In this document: positions 24,535 through 34,800 of the stretch, one piece after another
How positions within the stretch are numbered: position 1 is the stretch's first letter
Layout: each line of letters starts with the position of its first letter
Position numbers and translations under genes: made by a program
NCBI GenBank assembly: GCA_030149325.1
Contig: JASBRS010000019.1
Location: 1 to 63,483 of the forward strand
Length of the DNA stretch: 63,483 nt
Source: Deinococci bacterium
Lineage (GTDB): Bacteria > Deinococcota > Deinococci > Deinococcales > Trueperaceae
Direction of reading: 5' to 3'
The notes under the pieces: model-generated
The model's input: the letters and a program-made list of their open reading frames with translations, nothing else
The model's database searches: none
Told to the model about the DNA's origin: nothing

Positions 24535-25304
24535 CGCCGGACCCCCGCCGCACGCTGGCCCTCGAGATCGCGGCGGCCGACGCCCTCCCGCCACGTGAGC
24601 GCGTCGATGACGACGGTTGGCGCTTGAGGTTCAACGACGGCGTGACGCGCCGTCGCAACTCCGTCTTCGCCGAGCACCCGGGCATCGATCCGCTGGACGC
24701 CAAGCTGGCGCGCGCCGAGGCCTTCTACCGTGAGCGCGGCGCCGTCGCGCGCTTCCAGGTGACGGCGGCGTCACGACCGCCGGAGCTGGCGCGCGCGCTC
24801 CGCGAGCGCGGGTACCACTGCCTCGCCGGAGCCCTGGTCCAGACGCTCGAGTTGACCGCTGGGGACGACCCCGTCCCGCCGGAGGACCCCCACCTCGGCT
24901 CACTGGAGCTGGCGGACGCGCCGACGCCGGCGTGGCTCGGCGCCCTCGAAGCGGCCGGCCCGAACCCTCAGGGCGAAGCCGAGCTGCGGGCGGCCAACCT
25001 GTGGGCCGTCGCCGCGCCCCGCGCGTTCGGAGCGGTGCGGGTCGGGAACGAGATCGTGGCGGTGGGTCTCGTGGCGGTGGCGGCGCCCTGGGCAGGGTTG
25101 TTCAACATGGCCACGCTCCCGGCGTGGCGGAGGCGTGGCCTGGGACGGTACCTGATCCGGGCCCTGACGGGGTACGCGCGCAGCCACGGCGCCGAGATCG
25201 CCTACCTGCAGGTGCACCCCGACAACGTGGGCGCGCGGGCGTTGTACGCGTCCGCGGGGTTCGCCACCCACCACCGCTACGACTACTGGGAGGCGCCCGG
25301 CTGA
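24531..25304 (+). CDS. GNAT family N-acetyltransferase
   Basis: A 257-residue protein with an N-terminal degenerate GNAT-like half and a C-terminal active-looking half: MATLPAWRRRGLGRYLIRAL is the acetyl-CoA-binding motif A, followed by YLQVHPDNVGARALYASAGF. This two-part layout occurs in many uncharacterised acetyltransferases. Substrate unknown. Translationally coupled to the PPIase gene and convergent with mreB, 19 bp apart. Confidence 0.85.
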   Translation: MTPDPRRTLALEIAAADALPPRERVDDDGWRLRFNDGVTRRRNSVFAEHPGIDPLDAKLARAEAFYRERGAVARFQVTAASRPPELARALRERGYHCLAGALVQTLELTAGDDPVPPEDPHLGSLELADAPTPAWLGALEAAGPNPQGEAELRAANLWAVAAPRAFGAVRVGNEIVAVGLVAVAAPWAGLFNMATLPAWRRRGLGRYLIRALTGYARSHGAEIAYLQVHPDNVGARALYASAGFATHHRYDYWEAPG

Positions 25305-25323
25305 GGGCGTCCGGGTCCGCGCG

Positions 25324-26334
25324 TCAGTAGCGCAGGACGGTGCTGCGGGCGTCCTGCAGCACGTGCGACATGTCCAGGGCCTTGGCCGTACCCAGCACCA
25401 CGCAATCCTCCGGCGTCTCCGCCACGGCGACCGGGATGTTGGTCACGCGCCGCAGGTAGGCGTCGAGGTTGCGCAACTTGGCGCCGCCCCCGGTCATCAC
25501 GATGCCGCGCTCGATGACGTCCGAGACGAGCTCGGGCGGTGCCTGCTCGAGCACCTTGCGGACGCCCGCGCCGATCTTGTCGAGCGAGCTGGCGAGGCTG
25601 CGCACCACGTCGTCGGTGGTGATGGTGATCGACTTCGGCATGCCGTCGATGAGGTCGCGCCCGCGGACCTCCATGCTGCGCTCCTCGTCGTCGCCGGCGA
25701 CGGTCGCGGCCCCGACGGTGCGCTTGATCTCCTCGGCCGTGCGGTCGCCGATGAGCAGGTTGTGCTGGGCCTTGACGAACGCCATGAGATCCCGATCGAA
25801 GGTGTTGCCGGCGATGCGCAGGCTCTCGGAGACCACGATGCCGCCCATGCTGATGATGGCGATGTCGGTGGTGCCGCCGCCGATGTCGATGACCATCGAC
25901 CCGACCGGATCGGCGATGTTGATGCCGGCGCCGATCGCGCCGGCGACCGGCTCCTCGATGAGGAAGGCCTTGCGCGCGCCGATCTCGTTGACGGCCTGGA
26001 GCACGGCGCGCTTCTCGACCTCGGTGATGCCGCTGGGGATGCAGACCATGATGTTGGGGCGGAGCAGCCGGTTGGCGCCGGTCAGGACCTTCGAGATGAA
26101 GGCCTTGAGCATCTTCTCGGTGAGGGTGTAGTCGGCGATGACGCCGTCCGCCATCGGCCTCACGGCGGTGATGTTGCCGGGCGTGCGCCCGAGCATGCGG
26201 TAGGCGTCCTGACCCACGGCCTTGACGTCGGTGGTGCCCTTGACGACCGCGATCACGGCAGGTTCGCGCAGCATCACGCCCTTGCCCTTGACGTGGATGC
26301 GTACGTTGGTGGTCCCGAGATCAACCCCGATCAT
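25324..26334 (-). CDS. mreB: Rod-shape protein MreB
   Basis: A 336-residue bacterial actin that guides lateral wall synthesis. It has the phosphate-1 loop GVDLGTTNVRIHVKGKG, the PRPMADGVIADY-type segment, VIDIGGGTTDIAIISMGGIV (phosphate 2) and the adenosine motif IVMTGGGAKLRNLD. The usual mreC/mreD partners do not follow. TAGCGT lies six bases before the ATG, indicating a leaderless, monocistronic message. Confidence 0.95.
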   Translation of the reverse strand: MIGVDLGTTNVRIHVKGKGVMLREPAVIAVVKGTTDVKAVGQDAYRMLGRTPGNITAVRPMADGVIADYTLTEKMLKAFISKVLTGANRLLRPNIMVCIPSGITEVEKRAVLQAVNEIGARKAFLIEEPVAGAIGAGINIADPVGSMVIDIGGGTTDIAIISMGGIVVSESLRIAGNTFDRDLMAFVKAQHNLLIGDRTAEEIKRTVGAATVAGDDEERSMEVRGRDLIDGMPKSITITTDDVVRSLASSLDKIGAGVRKVLEQAPPELVSDVIERGIVMTGGGAKLRNLDAYLRRVTNIPVAVAETPEDCVVLGTAKALDMSHVLQDARSTVLRY

Positions 26335-26340
26335 GGCGCT

Positions 26341-26346
26341 ACGCTA
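26341..26346 (-). promoter_or_regulatory. Leaderless-type -10 box of mreB
   Basis: TAGCGT on the minus strand, six bases before the ATG at 26334. Confidence 0.55.
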
Positions 26347-26428
26347 ACAGGTCTGCGCCTCCGGCGTGTCGGGGGGTGGTGCGGACGCGACAGGCACGAG
26401 CGTTAGCATGGACACCGAGGAGGTCCGC

Positions 26429-27421
26429 ATGAAGGCCATGGTGGTGGGGGAGGGCGGCGAGCTCCGCTTGGCCGAAGTTCCGGAGCCGGGCTTGCGCCCC
26501 GGCGAGGTGATGGTGGACGTCCACGCCACGGCGCTCAACCGCGCCGACCTGGCGCAGCGTGCGGGCCACTACCCGCCGCCGCCGGGCGAGAGCGAGATCC
26601 TCGGCCTCGAGATGGCTGGGGTGGTGGCGAGCGTCCCCGAGGGCGTGCGTGGGGTGCAGGTCGGCGACCGCGTGTGCGCGCTGCTGCCCGGGGGCGGCTA
26701 CGCCGAACGGGTGGCGGTGCCTGCCGGGATGCTCATGGCCGTCCCCGATGGCTGGAGCTTCGCCAAGGCGGCGGCGCTGCCGGAAGCCGCCTTCACCGCC
26801 TTCCTCAACCTCTTCCTGGAGGCCGATCTGCGCAGCGGCGAGCGCGTGCTGATCCACGGCGGCGCCAGCGGCGTGGGGACCGCCGCCATCCGGCAGGCGG
26901 TGCTCGCGGGAGCGCACGTCATCACCACCGCGGGCTCGAGCGCCAAGGTCGAGGCCTGCCGGCGCCTGGGCGCCGAGCTGGCGATCGACTACCGCAAGGA
27001 GGACTTCGCCGAGGCGGTGCGCGAGCACACCGGCGGCGCCGGCGTCGACGTCATCCTCGACATGGTGGGGGAGGCGTACTTCCCCCGCAACCTGGACCTG
27101 CTGCAGGTCGGGGGCCGGATGGTGTTCATCGCCAGCCTCAGCGGCCGCCGGGCGAGCTTCGACATCCGTGAGCTGATGGCCAAGCGCGCCATGCTGAAGG
27201 GGTCGACCCTGCGGGCGCGGCCGCTGGCCGAGAAGCTGCGCATCCGGCGGGCGTTCGAGGAGCGCTTCGGCCAGGCGCTGATCGAGGGCCGGCTCGATCC
27301 GGTCGTCGACCGCGTCGTGCCGCTGGCGCACGTCGACGAGGCCCTCGCGCAGATGCGGGACAATCGCAACATCGGGAAGATCGTTCTGGCCGTTCGGGAC
27401 GACGCCGAGAGCGCCTCCTGA
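26429..27421 (+). CDS. NAD(P)H:quinone oxidoreductase (zinc-free MDR)
   Basis: A 330-residue medium-chain reductase of the QOR/PIG3 branch. It lacks the zinc ligands of alcohol dehydrogenases and has NRADLAQRAGHYPPPPGESE near the N-terminus, the nucleotide loop HGGASGVGTAAIRQAVLAGA and the C-terminal DNRNIGKIVL. Likely reduces quinones or enones with NADPH. ATG at 26429 is behind GAGGAGG; an ATG seven codons upstream is in frame but lacks the site. TAGCAT at 26406-26411 may be the -10. Confidence 0.9.
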   Translation: MKAMVVGEGGELRLAEVPEPGLRPGEVMVDVHATALNRADLAQRAGHYPPPPGESEILGLEMAGVVASVPEGVRGVQVGDRVCALLPGGGYAERVAVPAGMLMAVPDGWSFAKAAALPEAAFTAFLNLFLEADLRSGERVLIHGGASGVGTAAIRQAVLAGAHVITTAGSSAKVEACRRLGAELAIDYRKEDFAEAVREHTGGAGVDVILDMVGEAYFPRNLDLLQVGGRMVFIASLSGRRASFDIRELMAKRAMLKGSTLRARPLAEKLRIRRAFEERFGQALIEGRLDPVVDRVVPLAHVDEALAQMRDNRNIGKIVLAVRDDAESAS

Positions 27422-27462
27422 GGCGCGTGGCCGGGAAGGCAACCTCGGGGGCGGCCCCGACC

Positions 27463-27490
27463 GGGGGGCGGCGGTCCTAGGACCGCCCCG
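27463..27490 (+). terminator. Hairpin after the quinone oxidoreductase gene
   Basis: GCGGTCC pairs with GGACCGC around TA, extended by further G-C pairs with one bulge. No T-run. Confidence 0.5.
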
Positions 27491-27591
27491 GAGGTCGATG
27501 CCACGCTAGCGTCCGCGAGCCTGCCGGAGCGGCTCGCACCCGGCGTGGGCCCAAGGCTTCGCGGCACGCCTCCGGGATGCGCGCGAGCGGA

Positions 27592-27597
27592 TAGGCT
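27592..27597 (+). promoter_or_regulatory. Leaderless-type -10 box of the methyltransferase gene
   Basis: TAGGCT, six bases before the ATG at 27604. Confidence 0.5.
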
Positions 27598-27603
27598 GGA
27601 CCC

Positions 27604-28335
27604 ATGCAGGCGCGTCCGTTCACCGCTCTGGCCGAGGTCTACGACGCCATCATGGCCGACGTCGAGTACGACGACTGGGTGGCGTTCGTGGCCCGGACCG
27701 CGCGGGAGCGCGGCTGGGCGGGGGAGCGCGCGCTCGACGTCGGCTGCGGCACCGGCAACGCCACCGGCCCGATGGCGGCGCGGGGTGTCGAGGTCGTCGG
27801 CGTCGACGCCTCCGAGGCGATGCTGCGGGTGGCCCGCGCCAAGTTCCCGGGGCTCCGTTTCCACCGTGCCGACGTGCGCGAGCTGCGGCTGGGCGAGCGC
27901 TTCGGGCTCGCCTACTCGGTGTTCGATGCGCTGAACAACCTCACCACCGCCGACCATCTCGCCGCGGCGCTGCAGCGCATCGGTGAGCATCTCGGGCCCG
28001 GCGGCGTGCTGATGTTCGACGTCAACACCAGCGTGGGCCTGCGCGACCTGTGGGAGGGCGGCCTGGTCGAGGGGTGGGCCGACGAGGTGTACTACCGCTG
28101 GGTGCACAGCTTCGACGAGGCCTCGGGCCTGGCCAAGGTCGAGGCCTACTGCGAGACCGAGAACGGCGACTTCACGGAGGTCCACTACGAGCGCCCCTAC
28201 GACCCGCCCGAGTTGACGACGCTGCTCGAGGGGGCCGGTTTCGAGGCCGTCGAGGCGCTCAGCTACCCCAGCGGCGATCCGGCCCCCGAGGATGCCGCTC
28301 GCGTGTGGATGGTGGCGCGGCGGCGGGCCCCCTAG
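27604..28335 (+). CDS. Class I SAM-dependent methyltransferase
   Basis: A 243-residue methyltransferase. The N-terminal YDAIMADVEYDDWVAFV segment and motif I LDVGCGTGNATGPMAARG define the SAM site; EVVGVDASEAML is motif II; LAYSVFDALNNLTT is the post-motif loop. The profile matches small-molecule or protein methyltransferases of unknown substrate. Convergent with the next gene, 22 bp apart. Confidence 0.88.
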   Translation: MQARPFTALAEVYDAIMADVEYDDWVAFVARTARERGWAGERALDVGCGTGNATGPMAARGVEVVGVDASEAMLRVARAKFPGLRFHRADVRELRLGERFGLAYSVFDALNNLTTADHLAAALQRIGEHLGPGGVLMFDVNTSVGLRDLWEGGLVEGWADEVYYRWVHSFDEASGLAKVEAYCETENGDFTEVHYERPYDPPELTTLLEGAGFEAVEALSYPSGDPAPEDAARVWMVARRRAP

Positions 28336-28357
28336 ACGAGCGCCCGCCTGCTCCGGT

Positions 28358-29242
28358 TCAGCCCTCGCTCTCCAGCCCCGCCTGCTCGCGCACGATGCGC
28401 GCGATGTTGGAGACGTCCTCGTCCCCCAGGCCGCGGCCGATCAGGCTGGTCTCGAGCTGTTCGACGTAGGCGGCCACCGGCACCGACACGCCCAGCTCCC
28501 GCGCCGCATCCAGGGCGATCCCCAGGTCCTTGCGGTGGAGCCGGGTCCGGAAGCCCAGCGGGTAGTGATCGACGATCATGTTGGGGCCGCGGTGGGTCAG
28601 GCACCACGAGCCGGCAGCGCCGCCCGAGACCGCAGCGTGCGCGGCCTCGATATCGATGCCGGCCGCCAGTCCCAGGGTCAGCCCTTCGGCCACCGCCGCG
28701 TAGGTCCCGGCGATGATGACCTGGTTGATGGCCTTCGTCACCTGGCCCGCGCCGCTGGGTCCGACGCGGGTGATGGTCGACCCCAGCACCTCGAGGACCG
28801 GCCGCACCCGCTCCAGCACCTCGGGGTCGCCGCCCACCATGATCGACAGGGTGCCGCGCTCGGCCCCCTCGCTGCCGCCCGAGACCGGTGCGTCGAGCAT
28901 CGCCACCCCGTGCTCGCCCAAGGCCGTGGCGATGAGGCGGGTGGTGGCGGGGCTGATGGTGCTCATGTCGACGAGCACGCTGCCCGCATCCATCCCGAGG
29001 GCCGCTCCCTCCTCGCCCAGCACCACCGCCTGCACGTCCGGGGTGTCGCTGACCATGGTGATGACCAGCTCGCGGTCGCGAGCGCACTCGCGCGGCGTGG
29101 CGGCACCGCGGGCGCCGAGCGCCGTCAGCGGCGCCTCGCGCTCCCGCGTGCGGTTGTGCACGGTGAGATCGTGCCCCGCCTCGAGCAGGCGTCGCGCCAT
29201 CGGCGCTCCCATGGTGCCCAGTCCAATGAAGCCGATCCTCAT
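28358..29242 (-). CDS. 3-hydroxyisobutyrate dehydrogenase-like NAD(P) oxidoreductase
   Basis: A 294-residue beta-hydroxyacid dehydrogenase. The Rossmann start is IGFIGLGTMGAPMARRLLEA, the substrate motif DAPVSGGSEGAERGTLSIMV follows near 120, and the catalytic Lys lies in GAGQVTKAINQVI. Candidates are 3-hydroxyisobutyrate, tartronate semialdehyde or succinic semialdehyde. Its ATG overlaps the acuC stop (ATGA at 29239-29242), making it the last gene of the acu operon. Confidence 0.9.
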   Translation of the reverse strand: MRIGFIGLGTMGAPMARRLLEAGHDLTVHNRTREREAPLTALGARGAATPRECARDRELVITMVSDTPDVQAVVLGEEGAALGMDAGSVLVDMSTISPATTRLIATALGEHGVAMLDAPVSGGSEGAERGTLSIMVGGDPEVLERVRPVLEVLGSTITRVGPSGAGQVTKAINQVIIAGTYAAVAEGLTLGLAAGIDIEAAHAAVSGGAAGSWCLTHRGPNMIVDHYPLGFRTRLHRKDLGIALDAARELGVSVPVAAYVEQLETSLIGRGLGDEDVSNIARIVREQAGLESEG

Positions 29243-30477
29243 CCGGGTCCCTCCCGATCGTCGTGGCGCGTGGCCTCGGCGTCGGTCCCGCGCTCGGCCC
29301 AGATGGTCTCCAGGACCTCCATCAGCCGAGCCGCGACCGCGCGGTTGTGCGAGCTTACCGTAGCCCGTCGCGGCACCGGCGGCCACGACGAAGGATCGTC
29401 GACCATGGTCTCGGGCAGCGGCAGCGCGCTGCTGCCCGCCCAGCGTTCGCGCCAGGTCTCGGGCACCCGCTCCGGCAAGGTCACGCCGGCGACCGCCGCC
29501 CACAGCAGCGACCAGGCGCGCGGGACCGTCCTGTAGGGGTCGTAGCCGCCCCCACCGGTGGCCACCAGGCGCCCACCGGTGAGCGCCTCGCTGAGCTCCA
29601 CCACACGGCGGTAGCTCGCTCCCATGGCGGCGAGGCTGACCGACAGGTCGGCCAGGGGGTCGTCGCGATGCATGTCGGCGCCCGCCTGCAGCACGATCAG
29701 GTCGGGACGGAAGGCCTCGAGGGCGCGCGGGACCACGGTCTCGAACGCTTCCAGGAAGGAGGCGTCCTCGGTGAAGGGCTCGAGCGGCATGTTCACGGCC
29801 AGGCCGCGCCCCGGCCCACGCCCGGTCTCGTAGGTGTGGCCCGTGCCGGGGAAGAGGTAGCGTCCCGATTCGTGCAGGCCGATGGTCATGACGTCGGGGG
29901 TGTCGTAGAACAGCCACTGCACGCCGTCGCCGTGGTGGACGTCGAGGTCGAGGTAGGCCACACGCAGCCCGTGGGCGTCGACGGCGCGGCGGATGCCCAG
30001 CGCCAGGTCGTTGTACACGCAGAAGCCGGAGGCCTTGGCGTGCATGGCGTGGTGCAGTCCGCCCGCCAGGTTGACGGCGCGGGTCGCGGCGCCCGAGGCC
30101 ACCAGCTCGACGGCGCTCACGGTCGCCGCGCACACCCGCAGCACCGCTTCGTGCATGTTCGGGAACACCGGGTTGTCGCCGGTGCCGAGGCCGAAGGCGT
30201 AGGCCTCGTCGCCGGCATCGCCGCGCGACGCGCGCTTGACGGCGTCGATGTAGCGCGTGGCGTGCACGCGGGCCAGCTCCCGTTCGGTGAGGGGCCCGAC
30301 GTCGGCGTAGGCCTCGCGGTCCAGGGCGCCGGTGGCTTCCAGCAGCGTCCGGGTGAGCTCCAGGCGCTCCGGCCGGAAGGGGTGTTCCGGCGCCAGCTCG
30401 TAGGCGGCGAGCGAGGCGTCGTAGACGAAGCGTACGCTCGGCGTCGAGCCGCCGGACGGGGCCGCCCCCTCGCTCAC
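29239..30477 (-). CDS. acuC: Acetoin utilization deacetylase AcuC
   Basis: A 412-residue class I-like histone deacetylase fold protein that in Bacillus removes acetyl groups from acetyl-CoA synthetase. Active-site residues are all present: GGLHHAMHAKASGFCVYND, LDLDVHHGDGVQ, QAGADMHRDDPLADL and GGGGYDP. The GTG at 30477 shares GTGA with the acuB stop; an ATG nine codons upstream (30504) is the alternative. Follows acuA and acuB in the same order as in Bacillus. Confidence 0.94.
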   Translation of the reverse strand: MSEGAAPSGGSTPSVRFVYDASLAAYELAPEHPFRPERLELTRTLLEATGALDREAYADVGPLTERELARVHATRYIDAVKRASRGDAGDEAYAFGLGTGDNPVFPNMHEAVLRVCAATVSAVELVASGAATRAVNLAGGLHHAMHAKASGFCVYNDLALGIRRAVDAHGLRVAYLDLDVHHGDGVQWLFYDTPDVMTIGLHESGRYLFPGTGHTYETGRGPGRGLAVNMPLEPFTEDASFLEAFETVVPRALEAFRPDLIVLQAGADMHRDDPLADLSVSLAAMGASYRRVVELSEALTGGRLVATGGGGYDPYRTVPRAWSLLWAAVAGVTLPERVPETWRERWAGSSALPLPETMVDDPSSWPPVPRRATVSSHNRAVAARLMEVLETIWAERGTDAEATRHDDREGPG

Positions 30478-31160
30478 GAGGTGGGGGTCTTGTCGATCGG
30501 CCACAGCACCACGAAGCCGGCGTCGCGCAGATGGTGGGCCAGCCGCCGCCCGTCGACGGTGCTCACGCGTAGCACGAAGGTCACCGACTCGGCGTCGGCG
30601 CGCGAGGTCATGACGCTGGAGACGTTGTGCTTGCGCTCGGCGATGGCCGCGAGCAACGAGGCGAGGGCGCCGGGCCGGTTGGGGACCTCCACCTCCAGAC
30701 GGGTGGCGGCCTCGTACACCCCCGACATCCGCACCAGGGCATCCAGCATGTCGATGCCGGTGACGATGCCGACCAGGCGGTCGCCGTCCATGACGGGCAT
30801 GGCGCCGATCTTGTGCTCGCGCAGGGTCTTGGCGGTCTCCTCGATGGGGTCGAGGGGGTGGGCGGTCAGCACCGGGCTCACCATCACGCGGCGCACCGGA
30901 TCGACGGCCGCCACGCCGGCGGGCGCCATCGGATGCTCGGCGCCCACCAGCCGCAGGTCGCGGTCGGAGACGATGCCGACCAGCCGATCGACGGCGTCGT
31001 CGGGGGCCTCCCCGGTCAGTCGCGCCGGCCCGCTGCCGCCGCTCTCCAGGATCGGGAAGTGGCGGATGTTGCGCTGCTCCATCAGGGCGTTGACGTCCTT
31101 GATCGGCATGTCCGGGCCGATCGCCACCACCTGGCGCGTCATGATGTCCTGTACCAGCAT
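30474..31160 (-). CDS. acuB: AcuB-like CBS and ACT domain protein
   Basis: A 228-residue regulator with two CBS motifs (VQDIMTRQVVAIGPDMPIKD at the start and VMVSPVLTAHPLDPIEE in the second) and a C-terminal ACT domain (RLEVEVPNRPGALASLLAAI). CBS pairs usually bind adenosine nucleotides and ACT domains bind amino acids. In B. subtilis acuB has no assigned catalytic role. The first CBS carries an extra Gly/Pro-rich loop (about 40-58). GGAGGGAAGC precedes the ATG; TATCCT at 31208-31213 may be a separate -10. Confidence 0.92.
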   Translation of the reverse strand: MLVQDIMTRQVVAIGPDMPIKDVNALMEQRNIRHFPILESGGSGPARLTGEAPDDAVDRLVGIVSDRDLRLVGAEHPMAPAGVAAVDPVRRVMVSPVLTAHPLDPIEETAKTLREHKIGAMPVMDGDRLVGIVTGIDMLDALVRMSGVYEAATRLEVEVPNRPGALASLLAAIAERKHNVSSVMTSRADAESVTFVLRVSTVDGRRLAHHLRDAGFVVLWPIDKTPTS

Positions 31161-31240
31161 GCTTCCCTCCGCGGACTCCGGGGCCGCCGCTCCGGGGCCA
31201 CCGTCCAGGATACCGTCTGGCGCCTTCCTACCGGCCGTCC

Positions 31241-31843
31241 TCAGCCGTAGAAGCGCGGACGCGTCCGCAGCCGATGGAACTCCTCGACGACGGCCGGGTC
31301 GGCGTGGGCGCCGATGCGGGCCATGAGCTGGTTGGCGGCGCTGCTGCGGATCTCGGCGTCGGCCGTCGGGAAGGGCACGAAGCCGGCGCTGCGGTACAGC
31401 CGCTCCAACAGCCGCTTGTAGGCGAAGTCGTTGAGGCCCGTGCGCTTGAGGTCGTAGTGCCAGACGTACATGGTGGCGAAGACCACGGTGTCCTCGTAGC
31501 GCCCGTCCTCGAAGCTGGCGGCGAGAAGACGCTCCGCGAGGCGCTGGCCGCGGTACGGCGGGGCCACCTCGACGGCCCCCAGCTCGATGATGCGGCCGGT
31601 ACGGTCCTCGCCCCACGACTCCACGTCGGACGGCGGGTGGAAGGCCGCGTACGCCACCATGACGCCGTCGTCGACGGCCACGCTGACGCAGGTGAGGGGA
31701 TCGCGGGCGATGCCCACGAGGGCCTGGTGCTGCTTGGCCGAGGGCCGGAACATGTCGATGGCGGGATGGGGCTCGAGGGTGGCCAGCCGGTCGCCGTCCA
31801 GGCACACCTCGATGCGGGCGGCCCTCTCCGCCGCGACGCTCAT
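31241..31843 (-). CDS. acuA: AcuA-like protein N-acetyltransferase
   Basis: A 200-residue GNAT enzyme. Its segments FRPSAKQHQALVGIA, IIELGAVEVAPPYRGQRLAE, YVWHYDLKRTG and NQLMARIG match the distinctive Bacillus AcuA pattern, in which AcuA acetylates and switches off acetyl-CoA synthetase. Together with AcuB and the deacetylase AcuC it forms a reversible lysine-acetylation switch. The ATG at 31843 has no clear Shine-Dalgarno and starts 16 bp after the big ATPase stop, so translation may depend on read-through from that gene. Confidence 0.93.
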   Translation of the reverse strand: MSVAAERAARIEVCLDGDRLATLEPHPAIDMFRPSAKQHQALVGIARDPLTCVSVAVDDGVMVAYAAFHPPSDVESWGEDRTGRIIELGAVEVAPPYRGQRLAERLLAASFEDGRYEDTVVFATMYVWHYDLKRTGLNDFAYKRLLERLYRSAGFVPFPTADAEIRSSAANQLMARIGAHADPAVVEEFHRLRTRPRFYG

Positions 31844-31859
31844 GGTACGGGTGGGAGGA

Positions 31860-34800
31860 TCACGTGGGCACGGCGTTGCGCCGGTGCCGCCAGCGCGCCA
31901 CCAGCGCGTCGGGCAGGCGGGCGGGGCCCACGTCGGGGCGCACGTCGAGCCCCAGGAGCTCACCCAGGCGGACGTGCTCGCGCCAGGCTCCGTCGCCCGG
32001 GGGCATGCGCTCCGCGCCCTCGCCGAAGGCCCGCAGGAGTCCCTCGTGGTAGGCGGACAGGTCGGGGTCCTCCAGGGCGGCGGCGAGCCGTTCGGCGGCC
32101 TCCTCGGAGGCGCCGAGCTGCAGCTGGGTGGCGCCGGCCAGCGCGACGTACTGCGCCCGCAACCCGAGGTCGCCACGCTCGCCCGTGCCGGCCGCGGGCA
32201 GGGAGGCGCGGAGGGCGGCCTCGCCGCGAGCCAGGGACTCGGCGGCGCCGGAGGTGTCGGCCATCCGCAGGTAGGCGGCGACGGCGGCGGCGGACGCCTC
32301 GGCGCGCTGGTACTCGAAGCGCGAGGTCGCCACCGCCACCTCGGCGTGCTCCAGCGCCGCCTCCGGGCGGTCCGCCACCAGGCTGGCGTGCAGGTGGGCC
32401 TTGCGGACCAGCCCGGCGAACACCTGATCGCCCTCGCGGGCCTCCAGGGCGTCGAGCACTTCGCCGATCCGCTGGCGTGCATGCCGCAGATCGGGGAGGT
32501 CGGCCTGCGCCAGGGGCAGGACGGGGAGCGGCAGCCGGAAGGGCTGCGCCAGCCCGCGGCAGGCGTACGCCAACCCGATGTGCAGGGTGGTCCGCAGGAT
32601 GCGGTACTCGGCGTCGACCTCCATGGCGCGAGCGTAGGCACGGAAGCGCTCGATGGCGCGCGTCAGCGAGAAGGTGGCCTCTTCGAAGCGCCCCTCGGCC
32701 AACAAGGCCAGCGAGGCTTCGTCGTCGACCTTGGCCAACCAGAACTCGCGTTCGACGGGCTCGGCCTCCGAGGTCTCCAGGATGCTGCGCGCCGCCGCGA
32801 AGTCCTGCTGGGCGCTGAGGACGTCACCCATGCGGCGGTAGAGGGTGCCGCGGCGGGCCAGGAAGCGTGTCTGCTCCTGGACCAGCGCCTCCGAGCGATG
32901 GGCCAGGCGGACGGCCAGGTTGAGCTCGCGCAGAGCGCCGTCGAAGCGCCCCAGCTTGAGGGCGACGTCGCCCTTCTGGAAGGCGATCCGGGCGCGGATG
33001 AGGTCGTCGTCGGTGTGCACGCCGTCGAACTCGGCGAGGGCGCCCTCGAGGTCGCCGCGGTCCTTGGCGATCAGGCCCGCCCACACGTCGGCCTTGGCGC
33101 GCGCCAGCTCGCTGGCGGCATCGTCGTCGTCGACCCGTTCGAGCTCGCGCCGGGCGTCCACGTCGATGAGGCGTGCGGCCTCGTCGAGGCCGCTGCGCCA
33201 GCGCGCGATGCTCGCCCGAACCAGCGCCACCTCGGCGCGCAGGAGCGCCACCTCGGTCCCGGGGCAGGTCGCGAGCAGCCGCTGGGCCTGCTCGAAGCGG
33301 CCCTTGAGGACCTCGCCCTCGGCGCGTTTGAGGAGCGTCCAGGCGCGCACGTCGGCGTCGTCGGACGCCGCCAGGGCATCGAACGCGGCCACCGCGTCGG
33401 CGTGGTCGTAGCTGCCCAGCTTGACGTAGTGGGCGGCCACCTGACGTGCGATGCCTTGGAAGTCGGGGCCGCCGTCGAGCTCGCTCTCGGCGGCACTCCA
33501 GATGCGGCGCACCAGCGACTGCTGGATGCTGTGGCGACGCAGCCAGGTGGTCATGGTGTCCCAATCGCGTGCCTCGAAGACGTGGTGCAGGAAGCGCGAC
33601 GCCTTCTCCGAGCCGGGCTCGCGCCAGGCGGCGTCACGGTAGCCATCGGCGGCCGCCAGGTTGAGCGCGCGGTAGCGCTGCGGATCGCTGTCCTGGAGGC
33701 GCTGCCGCAGCGCGCGCGCGAGCTGCCGCGAGAAGCACCGGAAGGCGTCGTCGCTCCCCGGGACGGCGTCGAGGAACGCCAGCTCGAAGGTGTTGAGCTC
33801 GGCGCCGGGATTGCTGCGGAGGCGGGTGAGGACGTCGGAGCGGAAGGTCGGGAACTCGGGGATCGACAGCACCGCCAACGCCGACAGGAAGTCGCGCAGG
33901 CGCGCATCTCCCGAGGCCTCGACGAGCTTGCTGAGCTGCTCGATGGAGAGCTGGCTGCCCTCGAGCGCCTGCTCGCCGACGGGCTCGCGTACCTCGGCGA
34001 GCAGCGTCAGCGTGCGGAGCTCCTCGAACGACCTGCCGGCGCGCTGCACGATGTCCTCCTGTTGCGCCGGGGGCAGGTGCGGGAGGCGCGCCTTGACGAA
34101 CCTACGGGCCTCGGAGGTGGTGGGCGGGGTCAGCTTGATCGGACCGTCGAAGGTCCCCAGGCGCTGCATGGTACGCGCGGGGATGTCGGCCATGCTGGCC
34201 AGCACGGCCACATCGGGCAGACGTCCGAGGGGCTCGAGCAGCGAGAGCCACAGCCACTCCGAGGCGCTCACCCGGGGCACCTCGGGAGTGTTGAGGCGGA
34301 GGGGCGCCAGGCCCAGGCTGTCCTGTCCGGAGAGCGACTGCGAGACGTGGAGCAGGAACACGGTGCGCTCGTCGCCGTGGCGTGCGGCGTCGATGATGAC
34401 GCGCGCCACCTCGGCCTGGGCGTCGGCCTGCACGGCGAAGGCGCTCGAGCTCCCGATGCGCAGCAGCTTGCTCTCGATCAGCTCCGACGGGACCCCGAGC
34501 GCCTGCGCCAGCCGGCTCAGGGCGCTCGCGAGGTCGCTGCTGGAGAACTCCAGGCGGACAATGCGGTCGGCCGCCCGCGGCGGGATCTCGAGGGCCTGCT
34601 GAACGTAATCGGCCAGCAGGGTCTTGCCCGAACCCGGCCGGCCGGTCACCAGCAGACGCGGCGTCTCGCCGCTGCGCACCCCGCCCACGAACGTCCGGTA
34701 GGCGCGGCGCTTCTCGCGCCCGAGCAGTTGCAGCACCTCCTGCTCGGCCGAGCTCCCTGGGGAGAGCAACACCTCCAGTTCGGGAGCCCGGAACGGCGGC

